Assembly: GCF_051014685.1 (NCBI RefSeq)
Contig: NW_027478402.1
Coordinates: forward strand, 682,001-746,000
DNA from: Ptiloglossa arizonensis
Lineage: Eukaryota; Arthropoda; Insecta; Hymenoptera; Colletidae
DNA: 64,000 nt
Direction of reading: 5' to 3'
Part shown: positions 38,251 through 51,902 of the stretch, piece after piece
Layout: each line of letters starts with the position of its first letter
How positions within the stretch are numbered: the stretch's first letter is position 1
Position numbers and translations under genes: made by a program
Notes under the pieces: generated by a model
Seen by the model: only the letters and a program-made list of their open reading frames with translations
Told to the model about the DNA's origin: nothing
The model's database searches: none

Positions 38251-40270
38251 AACCGCAGAAGTGCGAAAAACTTGTTGCCTTCTCAACCATTTCTTAGCTT
38301 CAAACTCCCATATCTCGCGAACGGATTGACCAAACCCAAAAATTCCTATTGCATCTGAAAGTAGAAACTCGCCCGAATACAAAGGTATGTGTATTTTTTC
38401 CCTAGGCCATTCTGGTTAAGCGTTTGGAGCAGCAGAAGTACGAAAAATTTGTTGTCTTCTCAACCATTTCTTAGCTTCAAACTCCCATATCTCGCGAACG
38501 GATTGACCAAACCCAAGAATTCCTATTGCGTCTGAAATTAGAAATTCGTCCGATTATAACGATATGTGTATTTTTTCCCTAGGCCATTCTGGTTAAGCGT
38601 TTGGAGCAGCAGAAATGCGCAAAATTTGTTGCCTTCTCAACCATTTCTTAGCTTCCAACTCCCATATCTCGCGAACGTATTGACCAAACCTAAAAATTCC
38701 TGCTGCGTCTGAATGCAGAAGCTCGCCCGATTACAACGGTATGTGTTTTTTTCCCTAGGCCACTCTGGTTAAGCGCTTGGAGCAGCAGAAGTACGAAAAA
38801 CTTGTTGTCATCTCAACCACTTCTTAGCTTAAAACTCCCGCATCTCGCGAACGGATTGTCCAAACCCAAAAATTCCTACTACATCTGAAAGTAGAAACTC
38901 GCCCGATTACAAAGGTATGTGTATTTTTTCCCAAGGCCATTCTGGTTAAGCGTTTAGAGCAGCTGAAATGCGGAAAATTTGTTGCCTTCTCAACCATTTC
39001 TTAGCTTCCAACTCCCATATCTCGCGAACGGATTGACCAAACCCAAAAATTCCTGCTGCGTCTGAATGTAGAAGCTCGCCCGATTACAACGGTATGTGTT
39101 TTTTTCCCTAGGCCACTCTGGTTAAGCGCTTGGAGCAGCAGAAGTACGAAAAACTTGTTGTCCTCTCAACCACTTCTTAGCTTAAAACTCCGACATCTCG
39201 CGAACGGATTGACCGAACCAAAAAATTCCTACTACATCTGAAAGTAGAAACCGATAACAACGGTATGTGTATTTTCTCCCTAGGCCACTCTGGTTAAGCG
39301 ATTGGAGCAGCAGAAGTGCGAAAAACTTGTTGTCTTCTCAACCACTTCTTAGCTTCAAACTCCCGCATCTCGCGAACGGATTGTCCAAACCCAAAAATTC
39401 CTACTACATCTGAAAGTAGAAACTCGCCCGATTACAAAGGTATGTGTATTTTTTCCCAAGGCCATTCTGGTTAAGCGTTTAGAGCAGCTGAAATGCGGAA
39501 AATTTGTTGCCTTCTCAACCATTTCTTAGCTTCCAACTCCCATATCTCGCGAACGGATTGACCAAACCCAAAAATTCCTGCTGCGTCTGAATGTAGAAGC
39601 TCGCCCGATTACAACGGTATGTGTTTTTTTCCCTAGGCCACCCTGGTTAAGCGCTTGGAGCAGCAGAAGTACGAAAAACTTGTTGTCCTCTCAACCACTT
39701 CTTAGCTTAAAACTCCGACATCTCGCGAACGGATTGACCAAACCAAAAAATTCCTACTACATCTGAAAGTAGAAACTCGCCCGATAACAACGGTATGTGT
39801 ATTTTTCCCTAGGCCACTCTGGTTAAGCGTTTGGAGCCGCAGAAGTGCGAAAAACTTGTTGCCTTCTTAACCATTTCTTAGCTTCAAACTCCCATATCTC
39901 GCGAACGGATTGACCAAACCCAAAAGTTCCTATTGCATCTGAATGTAGAAACTCGCCCGATTACAACGGTATGTGTACTTTTTCCTTAGGCCATTCTGGT
40001 TAAGCGTTTGGAGCAGCTGAAATGCGGAAAATTTGTTGCCTTCTCAACCATTTCTTAGCTTCCAACTCCTATATCTCGCGAACGGATTGACCAAACCCAA
40101 AAATTCCTGCTGCGTCTGAATGTAGAAACTCGCCCGATTACAACGGTTTGTGTATTTTTTCCCTAGGCCATTCTGGTTAAGCGTTTGAAGCAGCAGAAGC
40201 GCGAAAAATTTGTCGCCTTCTCAACCATTTCTTAGCTTCAAACTCCCATATCTAGCGAACGGATTGACCA
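38251..40270 (+). repeat. Local 2-mer/3-mer satellite block
   Basis: Monomers with atgtgtttttttcc, gcgcttggagcagcag and agcttaaaactcc recur at 38741, 39094 and 39619, spacings of 353 and 525 bp. The shorter second spacing comes partly from a 5-bp deletion near 39251, where gaaaccgataac stands for gaaactcgcccgataac. Neighbouring monomers share tggattgtcc- or gcgaacggattgtcc-type and gcgtttagagcagctg variants. No gene is seen. Confidence 0.75.
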
Positions 40271-43200
40271 AACCCAAAAATTCCTATTGCGTCTGAAAGT
40301 AGAAGCTCGCCCGATTACAACGGTATGTGTATTTCTCACTAGGCCATTCTGGTTAAGCGTTTTGAGCTTCAGAAGTACGAAAAATTTGCTGCCTTCTCAA
40401 CCATTTCTTAGCTTCAAGATCCCATATCTCGCGAACGGATTGACCAAACCCAAAAATTCCTGCTGCGTCTGAATGTAGAAACTGGCCCGACTACAACGGT
40501 ATGTGTATTTTTCCCTAGGCCACTCTGGTTAAGCGTTTGGAGCCGCAGAAGTGCGCAAAACTTGTTGCCTTCTCAACCATTTCTTAGCTTCAAACACCCA
40601 TATCTCGCGAACGGATTGACCAAACCCAAAAATTCCTGCTGCGTCTGAATGTAGAAACTCGCCCGATTACAACGATATGTGTATTTTTTCCCTAGGGCAT
40701 TCTGGTTAAGCGTTTGGAGCAGCAGAAGTGCGAAAAATTTGTTGCCTTCTCAAGCATTTCTTAGCTTCAAACTCCCATATCTAGCGAACGGGTTGACCAA
40801 ACCCAAAAATTCCTGCTGCGTCTGAATGGTGAAACTCGTACGATTACAACGGTATGTGTATTTTTCCCCTAGGCCATTCTGGTTAAGCGTTTTGAGCAGC
40901 AGTAGTGCGAAAAATTTGTTGTCTTCTCAACCATTTCTTAGCCTGCAACTCCCATATCTCGCGAACGGATTGACCAAACCCAAAAATTCCTGCTGCGTCT
41001 GAATGTAGAAACTCGCACGATTACAACGGTATATGTATTTTCTCCCTAGGCCATTCTGGTTAAGCGATTGTAGTAGCAGATTTGCGAAAAATTTGTTGTC
41101 TTCACAACCATTTCTTAGCTTCAAACTCCCATATCTCGCGAACGGATTGACCAAACCCAAGAATTCCTATTGCGTCTGAAATTAGAAATTCGTCCGATTA
41201 TAACGGTATGTGTATTTTTTCCCTAGGCCATTCTGGTTAAGCGTTTGGAGCAGCAGAAATGCGCAAAATTTGTTGCCTTCTCAAGCATTTCTTAGCTTCA
41301 GATTCCCATATCTCGCGAACGGATTGACCAAACCCAAAAATTCCTATTGCGTCTGAAATTAGAAACTCGTACGATTATAACGGTATGTGTATTTTTCCCT
41401 AGGCCACTCTGGTTAAGCGTTTGGAGCAGCAGAAGTGCGAAAAACTTGTTGTCTTCTCAACCACTTCTTAGCTTCAAACTCCCACATCTCGCGAACGGAT
41501 TGAACAAACCCAATAATTCCTACTACATCTGAAAGTAGAAACTCGCCCGATTACAAAGGTATGTGTATTTTTTCCCAAGGCCATTCTGGTTAAGCGTTTA
41601 GAGCAGCTGAAATGCGGAAAATTTGTTGCCTTCTCAACCATTTCATAGCTTCCAACTCCCATATCTCGCGAACGGATTGACCAAACCCAAAAATTCCTAT
41701 TGCATCTGAAAGTAGAAACTCGCCCGATTACAACGGTATGTGTATTTTTTCCCTAGGCCATTCTGGTTAAGCGTTTGGAGCAGCAGAATTGCGAAAAATT
41801 TGTTGTCTTCTCAACCATTTCTTAGCTTCAAACTCCCATATCTCGCGAACGGATTGACCAAACCCAAGAATTCCTACCACATCTGAATGTAGAAACTCGC
41901 CCGATTACAACGGTATGTGTATTTTTTCCCAAGGCCATTCTGGTTAAGCGTTTAGAGCAGCTGAAATGCGGAAAATTTGTTGCCTTCTCAACCATTTCAT
42001 AGCTTCCAACTCCCATATCTCGCGAACGGATTGACCAAACCCAAAAATTCCTATTGCGTCTGAAAGTAGAAGCTCGCCCGATTGCAACAGTATGTGTATT
42101 TTTCACTAGGCCATTCTGGTTAAGCGTTTGGAGCTTCAGAAGTACGAAAAATTTGCTGCCTTCTCAATCATTTCTTAGCTTCAAGCTCCCATATCTCGCG
42201 AACGGATTGACCAAACCCAAAAATTCCTGCTGCGTCTGAATGTAGAAACTGGCCCGACTACAACGGTATGTGTATTTTTCCCTAGGCCACTCTGGTTAAG
42301 CGTTTGGAGCCGCAGAAGTGCGCAAAACTTGTTGCCTTCTCAACCATTTCTTAGCTTCAAACTCCCATATCTCGCGAACGGATTGACAAAACCCAAAAAT
42401 TCCTATTGCGTCTGAAATTAGAAACTCGTACGATTATAACGGTATGTGTATTTTTCCCTAGGCAACTCTGGTTAAGCGTTTGGAGCAGCAGAAGTGCGAA
42501 AAACTTGTTGTCTTCTCAACCACTTCTTAGCTTCAAACTCCCACATCTCGCGAACGGATTGACCAAACCCAAAAATTCCTACTACATCTGAAAGTAGAAA
42601 CTCGCCCGATTACAAAGGTATGTGTATTTTTTCCCAAGGCCATTCTGGTTAAGCGTTTAGAGCAGCTGAAATGCGGAAAATTTGTTGCCTTCTCAACCAT
42701 TTCATAGCTTCCAACTCCCATATCTCGCGAACGGATTGACCAAACCCAAAAATTCCTATTGCATCTGAAAGTAGAAACTCGCCCGATTACAACGGTATGT
42801 GTATTTTTTCCCTAGGCCATTCTGGTTAAGCGTTTGGAGCAGCAGAAGTGCGAAAAATTTGTTGTCTTCTCAACCATTTCTTAGCTTCAAACTCCCATAT
42901 CTCGCGAACGGATTGACCAAACCCAAGAATTCCTATTGCGTCTGAAATTAGAAATTCGTCCGATTATAACGATATGTGTATTTTTTCCCTAGGCCATTCT
43001 GGTTAAGCGTTTGGAGCAGCAGAAATGCGAAAAATTTGTTGTCTTCTCAACCATTTCTTAGTTTCAAACTCCCATATCTCGCGAACGGATTGACCACCCC
43101 CAGAAATTCCTACTACATCTGAATGTAGAAACTCGCCCGATTTCAACGGTATGTGTATTTTTTCCCTAGGTCATTCTGGTTAAGCCTTTGGAGCAGCAGA

Positions 43201-43990
43201 AGTGCGAAAAATTTGTTGCCTTCTCAACCATTTCATAGCTTCCAACTCCCATATCTCGCGAACGGATTGATCAAACCCAAAAATTCCTATTGCATCTGAA
43301 AGTAGAAACTGGCCCGATTACAACGGTATGTGTATGGTTTCCCAAGGCCGTTCTGGTTAAGCGTTTGGGGCAGCAGAAGTGCGAAAAGTTTGTTGTCTTC
43401 TCAACCATTTCTTAGCTTCCAACTCCCATATCTCGCGAATGGATTGACCAAATCCAAAAATTTCTATTACATATGAAAGTAGAAGCTCGCCCGTATACAA
43501 CGGTATATGTATTTTTTCACTAGGCCATTCTGGTTAAGTGTTTGGGGCAACAGAAGTGCGAAAAATTTGTTGCCTTCTCAAGCATTTCTTAGCATCAAAC
43601 TCCCATATCTCGCGAACGGAGTGACCAAACCCAAAAATTCCTGCTGCGTCTGAATGTAGAAACTCGCCGGTTACAACGGTATGTGTATTTTTTCCCTAGG
43701 CCATTCTGGTTAAGCGTTTGGAGCAGCAGAATTGCGAAAAATTTGTTGCCTTCTCAACCATTTCTTAGCTTCAAACACCCACATCTCGCAAACGGATTGA
43801 CCACCCCCAGAAAATCCTACTACATCTGAATGTAGAAACTCGCCCGATTACAACGGTATGTGTATTTTTTCCCAAGGCCATTCTGGTTAAGCGTTTGGAG
43901 CAGCTGAAATGCGCAAAATTTGTTGCCTTCTAAAACCATTTCTTTGGTTCCAACTCCCACATCTCGCGAACGGATTGACCAAACCCAAAA
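40271..43990 (+). repeat. A/B module higher-order repeat, first A-B-A-B block
   Basis: Module A is marked by a monomer with ttcagaagtacgaaaaatttgc and the following actggcccgactac; its occurrences begin near 40287, 42054 and 43998. Module B is marked by gaaattagaaactcgtacg (41357 and 42416). Copies at 40287-41532 recur 3711 bp downstream (21 monomers minus 6 bp). The second A here is shortened: A to B is 1060 bp in the first and third sets but 352 bp in the second, so four monomers are missing. Confidence 0.75.
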
Positions 43991-46764
43991 ATTCCTATTG
44001 CGTCTGAAAGTAGAAGCTCGCCCGATTACAACAGTATGTGTATTTTTCACTAGGCTATTCTGGTTAAGAGTTTGGAGCTTCAGAAGTACGAAAAATTTGC
44101 TGCCTTCTCAACCATTTCTTAGCTTCAAGCTCCCATATCTCGCGAACGGATTGACCAAACCCAAAAATTCCTGCTGCGTCTGAATGTAGAAACTGGCCCG
44201 ACTACAATGGTATGTGTATTTTTCCCTAGGCCACTCTGGTTAAGCGTTTGGAGCCGCAGAAGTGCGCAAAACTTGTTGCCTTCTCAACCATTTCTTAGCT
44301 TCAAACTCCCATATCTCGCGAACGGATTGACCAAACCCAAAAATTCCTGCTGCGTCTGAATGTAGAAACTCGCCCGATTACAACGATATGTGTATTTTTT
44401 CCCTAGGGCAGTCTGGTTAAGCGTTTGGAGCAGCAGAAGTGCGAAAAATTTGTTGCCTTCTCAAGCATTTCTTAGCTTCAAACTCCCATATCTAGCGAAC
44501 GGGATGAACAAACCCAAAAATTCCTGCTGCGTCTGAATGGTGAAACTCGTACGATTACAACGGTATGTGTATTTTTCCCCTAGGCCATTCTGGTTAAGCG
44601 TTTTGAGCAGCAGTAGTGCGAAAAATTTGTTGTCTTCTCAACCATTTCTTAGCTTGCAACTCCCATATCTCGCGAACGGATTGACCAAACCCAAAAATTC
44701 CTGCTGCGTCTGAATGTAGAAACTCGCACGATTACAACGGTATGTGTATTTTCTCCCTAGGCCATTCTGGTTAAGCGATTGTAGTAGCAGATTTGCGAAA
44801 AATTTGTTGTCTTCACAACCATTTCTTAGCTTCAAACTCCCATATCTCGCGAACGGATTGACCAAACCCAAGAATTCCTATTGCGTCTGAAATTAGAAAT
44901 TCGTCCGATTATAACGGTATGTGTATTTTTTCCCTAGGCCATTCTGGTTAAGCGTTTGGAGCAGCAGAAATGCGCAAAATTTGTTGCCTACTCAAGCATT
45001 TCTTAGCTTCAGACTCCCATATCTCGCGAACGGATTGACAAACCCCAAAAATTCCTATTGCGTCTGAAATTAGAAACTCGTACGATTATAACGGTATGTG
45101 TATTTTTCCCTAGGCCACACTGGTTAAGCGTTTGGAGCAGCAGAAGTGCGAAAAACTTGTTGTCTTCTCAACCACTTCTTAGCTTCAAACTCCCACATCT
45201 CGCGAACGGATTGACCAAACCCAAAAATTCCTACTACATCTGAAAGTAGAAACTCGCCCGATTACAAAGGTATGTGTATTTTTTCCCAAGGCCATTCTGG
45301 TTAAGCGTTTAGAGCAGCTGAAATGCGGAAAATTTGTTGCCTTCTCAACCATTTCATAGCTTCCAACTCCCATATCTCGCGAACGGATTGACCAAACCCA
45401 AAAATTCCTATTGCATCTGAAAGTAGAAACTCGCCCGATTACAACGGTATGTGTATTTTTTCCCTAGGCCATTCTGGTTAAGCGTTTGGAGCAGCAGAAG
45501 TGCGAAAAATTTGTTGTCTTCTCAACCATTTCTTAGCTTCAAACTCCCATATCTCGCGAACGGATTGACCAAACCCAAGAATTCCTATTGCGTCTGAAAT
45601 TAGAAATTCGTCCGATTATAACGATATGTGTATTTTTTCCCTAGGCCATTCTGGTTAAGCGTTTGGAGCAGCAGAAATGCGAAAAATTTGTTGTCTTCTC
45701 AACCATTTCTTAGTTTCAAACTCCCATATCTCGCGAACGGATTGACCACCCCCAGAAATTCCTACTATATCTGAATGTAGAAACTCGCCCGATTACAACG
45801 GTATGTGTATTTTTTCCCTAGGTCATTCTGGTTAAGCCTTTGGAGCAGCAGAAGTGCGAAAAATTTGTTGCCTTCTCAACCATTTCATAGCTTCCAACTC
45901 CCATATCTCGCGAACGGATTGACCAAACCCAAAAATTCCTATTGCATCTGAAAGTAGAAACTGGCCCGATTACAACGGTATGTGTATTGTTTCCCTAGGC
46001 CGTTCTGGTTAAGCGTTTGGGGCAGCAGAAGTGCGAAAAGTTTGTTGTCTTCTCAACCATTTCTTAGCTTCCAACTCCCATATCTCGCGAACGGATTGAC
46101 CAAATCCAAAAATTTCTATTACATATGAAAGTAGAAGCTCGCCCGATTACAACGGTATGTGTATTTTTTCCCTGGGTTATTCTGGTTAAGCGATTGGAGT
46201 AGCAGATTTGCGAAAAATTTGTTGCCTTCTCAACCACTTCATAGCCTCAAACTCCCACATCTCTCGAACGGATTGACCAAACCCAAAAATTCGTACTACA
46301 TCTGAAAGTGGAAACTCGCCAGATTTGAACGGTATGTGTATTTTTTCCCTAGGCCATTCTGGTTAAGCGTTTGGAGCAGCAGAAATGCGTAAAACTTGTT
46401 GCCTTCTCAACCATTTCTTAGCTTCAAACTCCCATATCTTGCGAACGGATTGACCAAACCCAAAAATTCCTGCTGCGTCTGAATGTAGAAACACGCCCGA
46501 TTACAACGATATGTGTATTTTTTCCCTAGGCCATTCTGGTTAAGGGTTTGGAGCAGCAGAATTGCGAAAAATTTGTTGCCTTCTCAAGCATTTCTTAGCT
46601 TCAAACTCCCATATCTAGCGAACGGGTTGACCAAACCCAAAAATTCCTGCTGCGTCTCAATGGTGAAACTCGTACGATTACAACGGTATGTGTATTTTTC
46701 CCTAGGCCACACTGGTTAAGCGTTTGGAGCAGCAGAAGTGCGAAAAACTTGTTGTCTTCTCAAC
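43991..46764 (+). repeat. A/B module higher-order repeat, later copy plus mosaic tail
   Basis: The A module starts near 43998 and B at 45058, 3711 bp after 40287 and 41347. B also matches 42406 onward at offset 2652 bp, sharing gaaattagaaattcgtcc, agtttcaaactcc and accacccccag. From about 45980 to 46370 the sequence is a partial version of the 1062-bp unit that follows: attgtttccctagg, ccctgggttattc, catctctcgaacgg, cgccagatttgaac. Confidence 0.72.
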
Positions 46765-47826
46765 CACTTCTTAGCTTCCAACTCCCATATCTCGCGAACG
46801 GATTGACCAAACCCAAAAATTTCTATTACATATGAAAGTAGAAGCTCGCCCGATTACAACGGTATACGTATTTTTTCACTAGGCCACTCTGGTTAAGTGT
46901 TTGGAGCAGCAGAAGTGCGAAAAATTTGTTGCCTTCTCAACCATTTCATGGCTTCCAACTCCCATATCTCGCGAACGGATTGACCAAACCCAAAAATTCC
47001 TATTGCATCTGAAAGTAGAAACTGGCCCGATTACAACGGTATGTGTATTGTTTCCCTAGGCCGTTCTGGTTAAGCGTTTGGGGCAGCAGAAGTGCGAAAA
47101 GTTTGTTGTCTTCTCAACCATTTCTTAGCTTCCAACTCCCATATCTCGCGAACGGATTGACCAAATCCAAAAATTTCTATTACATATGAAAGTAGAAGCT
47201 CGCCCGATTACAACGGTATGTGTATTTTTTCCCTGGGTTATTCTGGTTAAGCGATTGGAGTAGCAGATTTGCGAAAAATTTGTTGCCTTCTCAACCACTT
47301 CATAGCCTCAAACTCCCACATCTCTCGAACGGATTGACCAAACCCAAAAATTCGTACTACATCTGAAAGTGGAAACTCGCCAGATTTGAACGGTATGTGT
47401 ATTTTTTCCCTAGGGCATTCTGGTTAAGCGTTTGGAGCAGCAGAAATGCGCAAAATTTGTTGCCTTCTCAACCATTTCATAGCTTCCAACTCCCATATCT
47501 CGCGAACGGATTGACCAAACCCAAATATTCCTATTGCACCTGAAAGTAGAAACTCGCCCGATTACAACGGTATGTGTGTTTTTTCCCTAGGCCATTCTGG
47601 TTAAGCGTTTGGAGCAGCAGAAGTGCGAAAAATTTCTTGTGTTCTCAACCATTTCTTAGTTTCAAACTCCCATATCTCGAGAACGGATTGACCAAACCCA
47701 AAAATTCCTATTTCGTTTGAAAGTAGAGCCTGGCCCGATTACAACGGTATGTGTATTGTTTCCCTAGCCCGTTCTGGTTAAGCGTTTGGGGCAGCAGAAC
47801 TGCGAAAAATTTGTTGTCTTCTCAAC
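46765..47826 (+). repeat. 6-monomer unit (1062 bp), copy 1
   Basis: Repeats at offset 1062 bp (6 x 177 exactly). Markers are tatacgtattttttc (tatatg in copy 2), attgtttccctaggccg (47047 and 48109), agtttgttgtc, ccctgggttattc, gattggagtagcagatttg, catctctcgaacgg and gccagatttgaacgg. Copy 1 has agtagagcctggcc near 47721 where copy 2 has agtagaaactggcc. Confidence 0.85.
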
Positions 47827-48888
47827 CATTTCTTAGCTTCCAACTCCCATATCTCGCGAACGGATTGACCAAACCCAAAAATTTCTATTACATATGAAAG
47901 TAGAAGCTCGCCCGATTACAACGGTATATGTATTTTTTCACTAGGCCACTCTGGTTAAGTGTTTGGAGCAGCAGAAGTGCGAAAAATTTGTTGCCTTCTC
48001 AACCATTTCATAGCTTCCAACTCCCATATCTCGCGAACGGATTGACCAAACCCAAAAATTCCTATTGCATCTGAAAGTAGAAACTGGCCCGATTACAACG
48101 GTATGTGTATTGTTTCCCTAGGCCGTTCTGGTTAAGCGTTTGGGGCAGCAGAAGTGCGAAAAGTTTGTTGTCTTCTCAACCATTTCTTAGCTTCCAACTC
48201 CCATATCTCGCGAACGGATTGACCAAATCCAAAAATTTCTATTACATATGAAAGTAGAAGCTCGCCCGATTACAACGGTATGTGTATTTTTTCCCTGGGT
48301 TATTCTGGTTAAGCGATTGGAGTAGCAGATTTGCGAAAAATTTGTTGCCTTCTCAACCACTTCATAGCCTCAAACTCCCACATCTCTCGAACGGATTGAC
48401 CAAACCCAAAAATTCGTACTACATCTGAAAGTGGAAACTAGCCAGATTTGAACGGTATGTGTATTTTTTCCCTAGGGCATTCTGGTTAAGCGTTTGGAGC
48501 AGCAGAAATGCGCAAAATTTGTTGCCTTCTCAACCATTTCATAGCTTCCAACTCCCATATCTCGCGAACGGATTGACCAAACCCAAATATTCCTATTGCA
48601 TCTGAAAGTAGAAACTCGCCCGATTACAACGGTATGTGTGTTTTTTCCCTAGGCCATTCTGGTTAAGCGTTTGGAGCAGCAGAAGTGCGAAAAATTTGTT
48701 GTGTTCTCAACCATTTCTTAGTTTCAAACTCCCATATCTCGAGAACGGATTGACCAAACCCAAAAATTCCTATTTCGTCTGAAAGTAGAAACTGGCCCGA
48801 TTACAACGGTATGTGTACTGTTTCCCTAGGCCGTTCTGGTTAAGCGTTTGGGGCAGCAGAACTGCGAAAAATTTGTTGCCTTCTCAAC
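47827..48888 (+). repeat. 6-monomer unit (1062 bp), copy 2
   Basis: Head-to-tail partner of the previous unit with few differences, such as gaaactagccagatttg near 48434 and gtactgtttccc near 48817. The match ends near 48888, where the phrase ttgccttctc leads into cttcaaactcccatatctagcg. Confidence 0.85.
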
Positions 48889-51800
48889 CATTTCTTAGCT
48901 TCAAACTCCCATATCTAGCGAACGGATTGACCAAACCCAAAAATTCCTACTACATCCGAAAGTAGAAACTCGCCCGATTACAAAGGTATGTGTATTTTTT
49001 CACTAGGCCATTCTGCTTAAGCGTTTGGAGCAGCAGAAGTGTGAAAAATTTGTTGCCTTCTCAAGCATTTCCTAGCTTCAAACTCCCATATCTCGCGACC
49101 GGATTGACCAAACCCAAAAATTCCTGCTGCGTCTGGATGTAGAAACTCGCCCGATTACAACGGTATGTGTATTTTTTCCCTAGGCCATTCTGGTTAAGCC
49201 TTTGGAGCAGCAGAAGTGCGAAAAATTTGTTGTCTTCTCAACCATTTCTTAGCTTCAAACTCCCACATCACGCGAACGGATTGACCAAACTCAAAAACTC
49301 CTACTACATCTGAAAGTGGAAACTCGCCCGATTACAACGGTATGTGTATTTTCTCCCTAGGCCATTCTGGTTAAGCGTTTGGAGCAGCAGAATTGCGAAA
49401 AAATTGATGCCTTCTCAACCATTTCTTAGCTACAAACTCCCATATCTAACGAACGGATTGACCAAACCCAAAAATTCCTACTACATCTGAAAGTAGAAAC
49501 TCGCCCGATTACAAAGGTATGTGTATTTTTTCACTAGGCCATTCTGGTTAAGCGTTTGGAGCAGCAGAAGTGTCAAAAATTTGTTGCCTTCTCTAGCATT
49601 TCCTAGCTTCAAACTCCCATATCTCGCGACCGGATTGACCAAACCCAAAAATTCCTGCTGCGTCTGAATGTAGAAACTCGCCCGATTACAAAGGTATGTG
49701 TATTTTTTCCCTAGGCCATTCTGGTTAAGCGTTTGGAGCAGCAGAAATGCGAAAAATTTGTTGTCTTCACAACCATTCCTTAGTTTCAAACTCCCATATC
49801 TCGCGAACGGATTGACCAAACCCAAAAATTCCTATTCCGTCTGAAAGTAGAAACTGGCCCGATTACAACTGTATGTGTATTTTTTCACTAGGCCATTCTG
49901 GTTAAGCGTTTGGAGCAGCAGAATTGCGAAAAAATTGTTGCCTTCTCAACCATTTCTTAGCTTCAAACTCCCATATCTAGCGAACGGATTGACCAAACCC
50001 AAAAATTCCTGCTGCGTCTGAATGTAGAAACTCGCCCAATTACAACGGTATGTGTATTTTCTCCCTAGGCCATTCTGGTTAAGCGTTTGGAGCAGCAGAA
50101 TTGCGAAAAAATTGTTGCCTTCTCAACCATTTCTTAGCTTCAAACTCCCATATCTAGCGAACGGATTGACCAAACCCAAAAATTCCTACTACATCTGAAA
50201 GTAGAAACTCGCCCGATTACAAAGGTAAGTGTATTTTTTCACTAGGCCATTCTGGCTAAGCGTTTGGAGCAGCAGAAGTGTGAAAAATTTGTTGCTTTCT
50301 CAAGCATTTCTTAGCTTCAAATTCCCATATCTAGCGAACGGGTTGACCAAACCCAAAAATTCCTGCTGCGTCTGAATGTAGAAACTCGCCCGATTACTAC
50401 GTTATGTGTATTTTTTCCCTAGGCCATTCTGGTTAAGCGTTTGAAGCAGCAGAAGTGCGAAAAATTTGTTGCCATCTCAACCATTTCTTAGCTTCAAACT
50501 CCCATATCTAGCGAACGGATTGACCAAACCCAAAAATTCCTGCTGTGTCTGAAATTAGAAATTCGTCCGATTATAACGATATGTGTATTTTTTCCCTAGG
50601 CCATTCTGGTTAAGCGTTTGGAGCAGCAGAAATGCGAAAAATTTGTTGTCTTCACAACCATTCCTTAGTTTCGAACTCCCATATCTCGCGAACGGATTGA
50701 CCAAACCCAAAAATTCCTATTCCGTCTGAAAGTAGAAACTGGTCCGATTACAACTGTTTGTGTATTTTTCCCAAGGCCACTCTGGTTAAGCGTTTGGAGC
50801 AGCAGAAGTTCGAAAAATTTGTTGTCTTCTCAACCATTTCTTAGCTTCAAACTCCCATATCTCGCGACCGGATTGACCAAACCCAAAAATTCCTGCTGCG
50901 TCTGAATGTAGAAACTCGCCCGATTACAACGATATTTGTATTTTTTCCTAGGCCATTCTGTTTAAGCGTTTGGAGCAGCAGAAGTGCGAAAAATTTGTTG
51001 CCTTCTGAACCATTTCTTAGCTTCAAACTCCCACATCTCGCGAACAGGTTGACCAAACCCAAAAATTCCTGCTGCGCCTGAATGTAGAAACTCGCCCGAT
51101 TACTAGGTTATGTGTATTTTTCCCAAGGCCACTCTGGTTAAGCGTTTGGAGCAGCAGAAGTTCGAAAAATTTGTTGTCTTCTCAACCATTTCTTAGCTTC
51201 AAACTCCCACATCTCGCGAACGGATTGACCAAACCCAAGAATTCCTATTGCGTCTGCTATTAGAAATTCGTCCGATTATAACGGTATGTGTATTTTTTCC
51301 CTAGGCCATTCTGGTTAAGCGTTTCGAGCAGCAGAAGTGCGAAAAATTTGTTGCCTTCTGAACCATTTCTTAGCTTCAAACTCCCACATCTCGCGAACAG
51401 GTTGACCAAACCCAAAAATTCCTGCTGCGCCTGAATGTAGAAACTCGCCCGATTACTAGGTTATGTGTATTTTTCCCAAGGCCACTCTGGTTAAGCGTTT
51501 GGAGCAGCAGAAGTTCGAAAAATTTGTTGTCTTCTCAACCATTTCTTAGCTTCAAACTCCCATATCTCGCGACCGGATTGACCAAACCCAAAAATTCCTG
51601 CTGCGTCTGAATGTAGAAACTCGCCCGATTACAACGATATGTGTATTTTTTCCTAGGCCATTCTGTTTAAGCGTTTGGAGCAGCAGAAGTGCGAAAAATT
51701 TGTTGCCTTCTGAACCATTTCTTAGCTTCAAACTCCCACATCTCGCGAACAGGTTGACCAAACCCAAAAATTCCTGCTGCGCCTGAATGTAGAAACTCGC

Positions 51801-51902
51801 CCGATTACTAGGTTATGTGTATTTTTCCCAAGGCCACTCTGGTTAAGCGTTTGGAGCAGCAGAAGTTCGAAAAATTTGTTGTCTTCTCAACCATTTCTTA
51901 GC
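48889..51902 (+). repeat. Mosaic satellite block with 2-mer and 4-mer duplications
   Basis: A monomer marked by cagaattgcgaaaaaattg recurs near 49391, 49921 and 50099, at spacings of three and one monomers. Positions 50847-51062 and 51552-51767 are near-identical at offset 705 bp (4 x 177 minus 3), both with gcgaccggattg, atttttttccta-type shortening and gcgaacaggttg. The phrase cgattactaggttatg recurs near 51093, 51449 and 51802, a 2-mer spacing of about 355 bp. No gene is seen. Confidence 0.75.
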
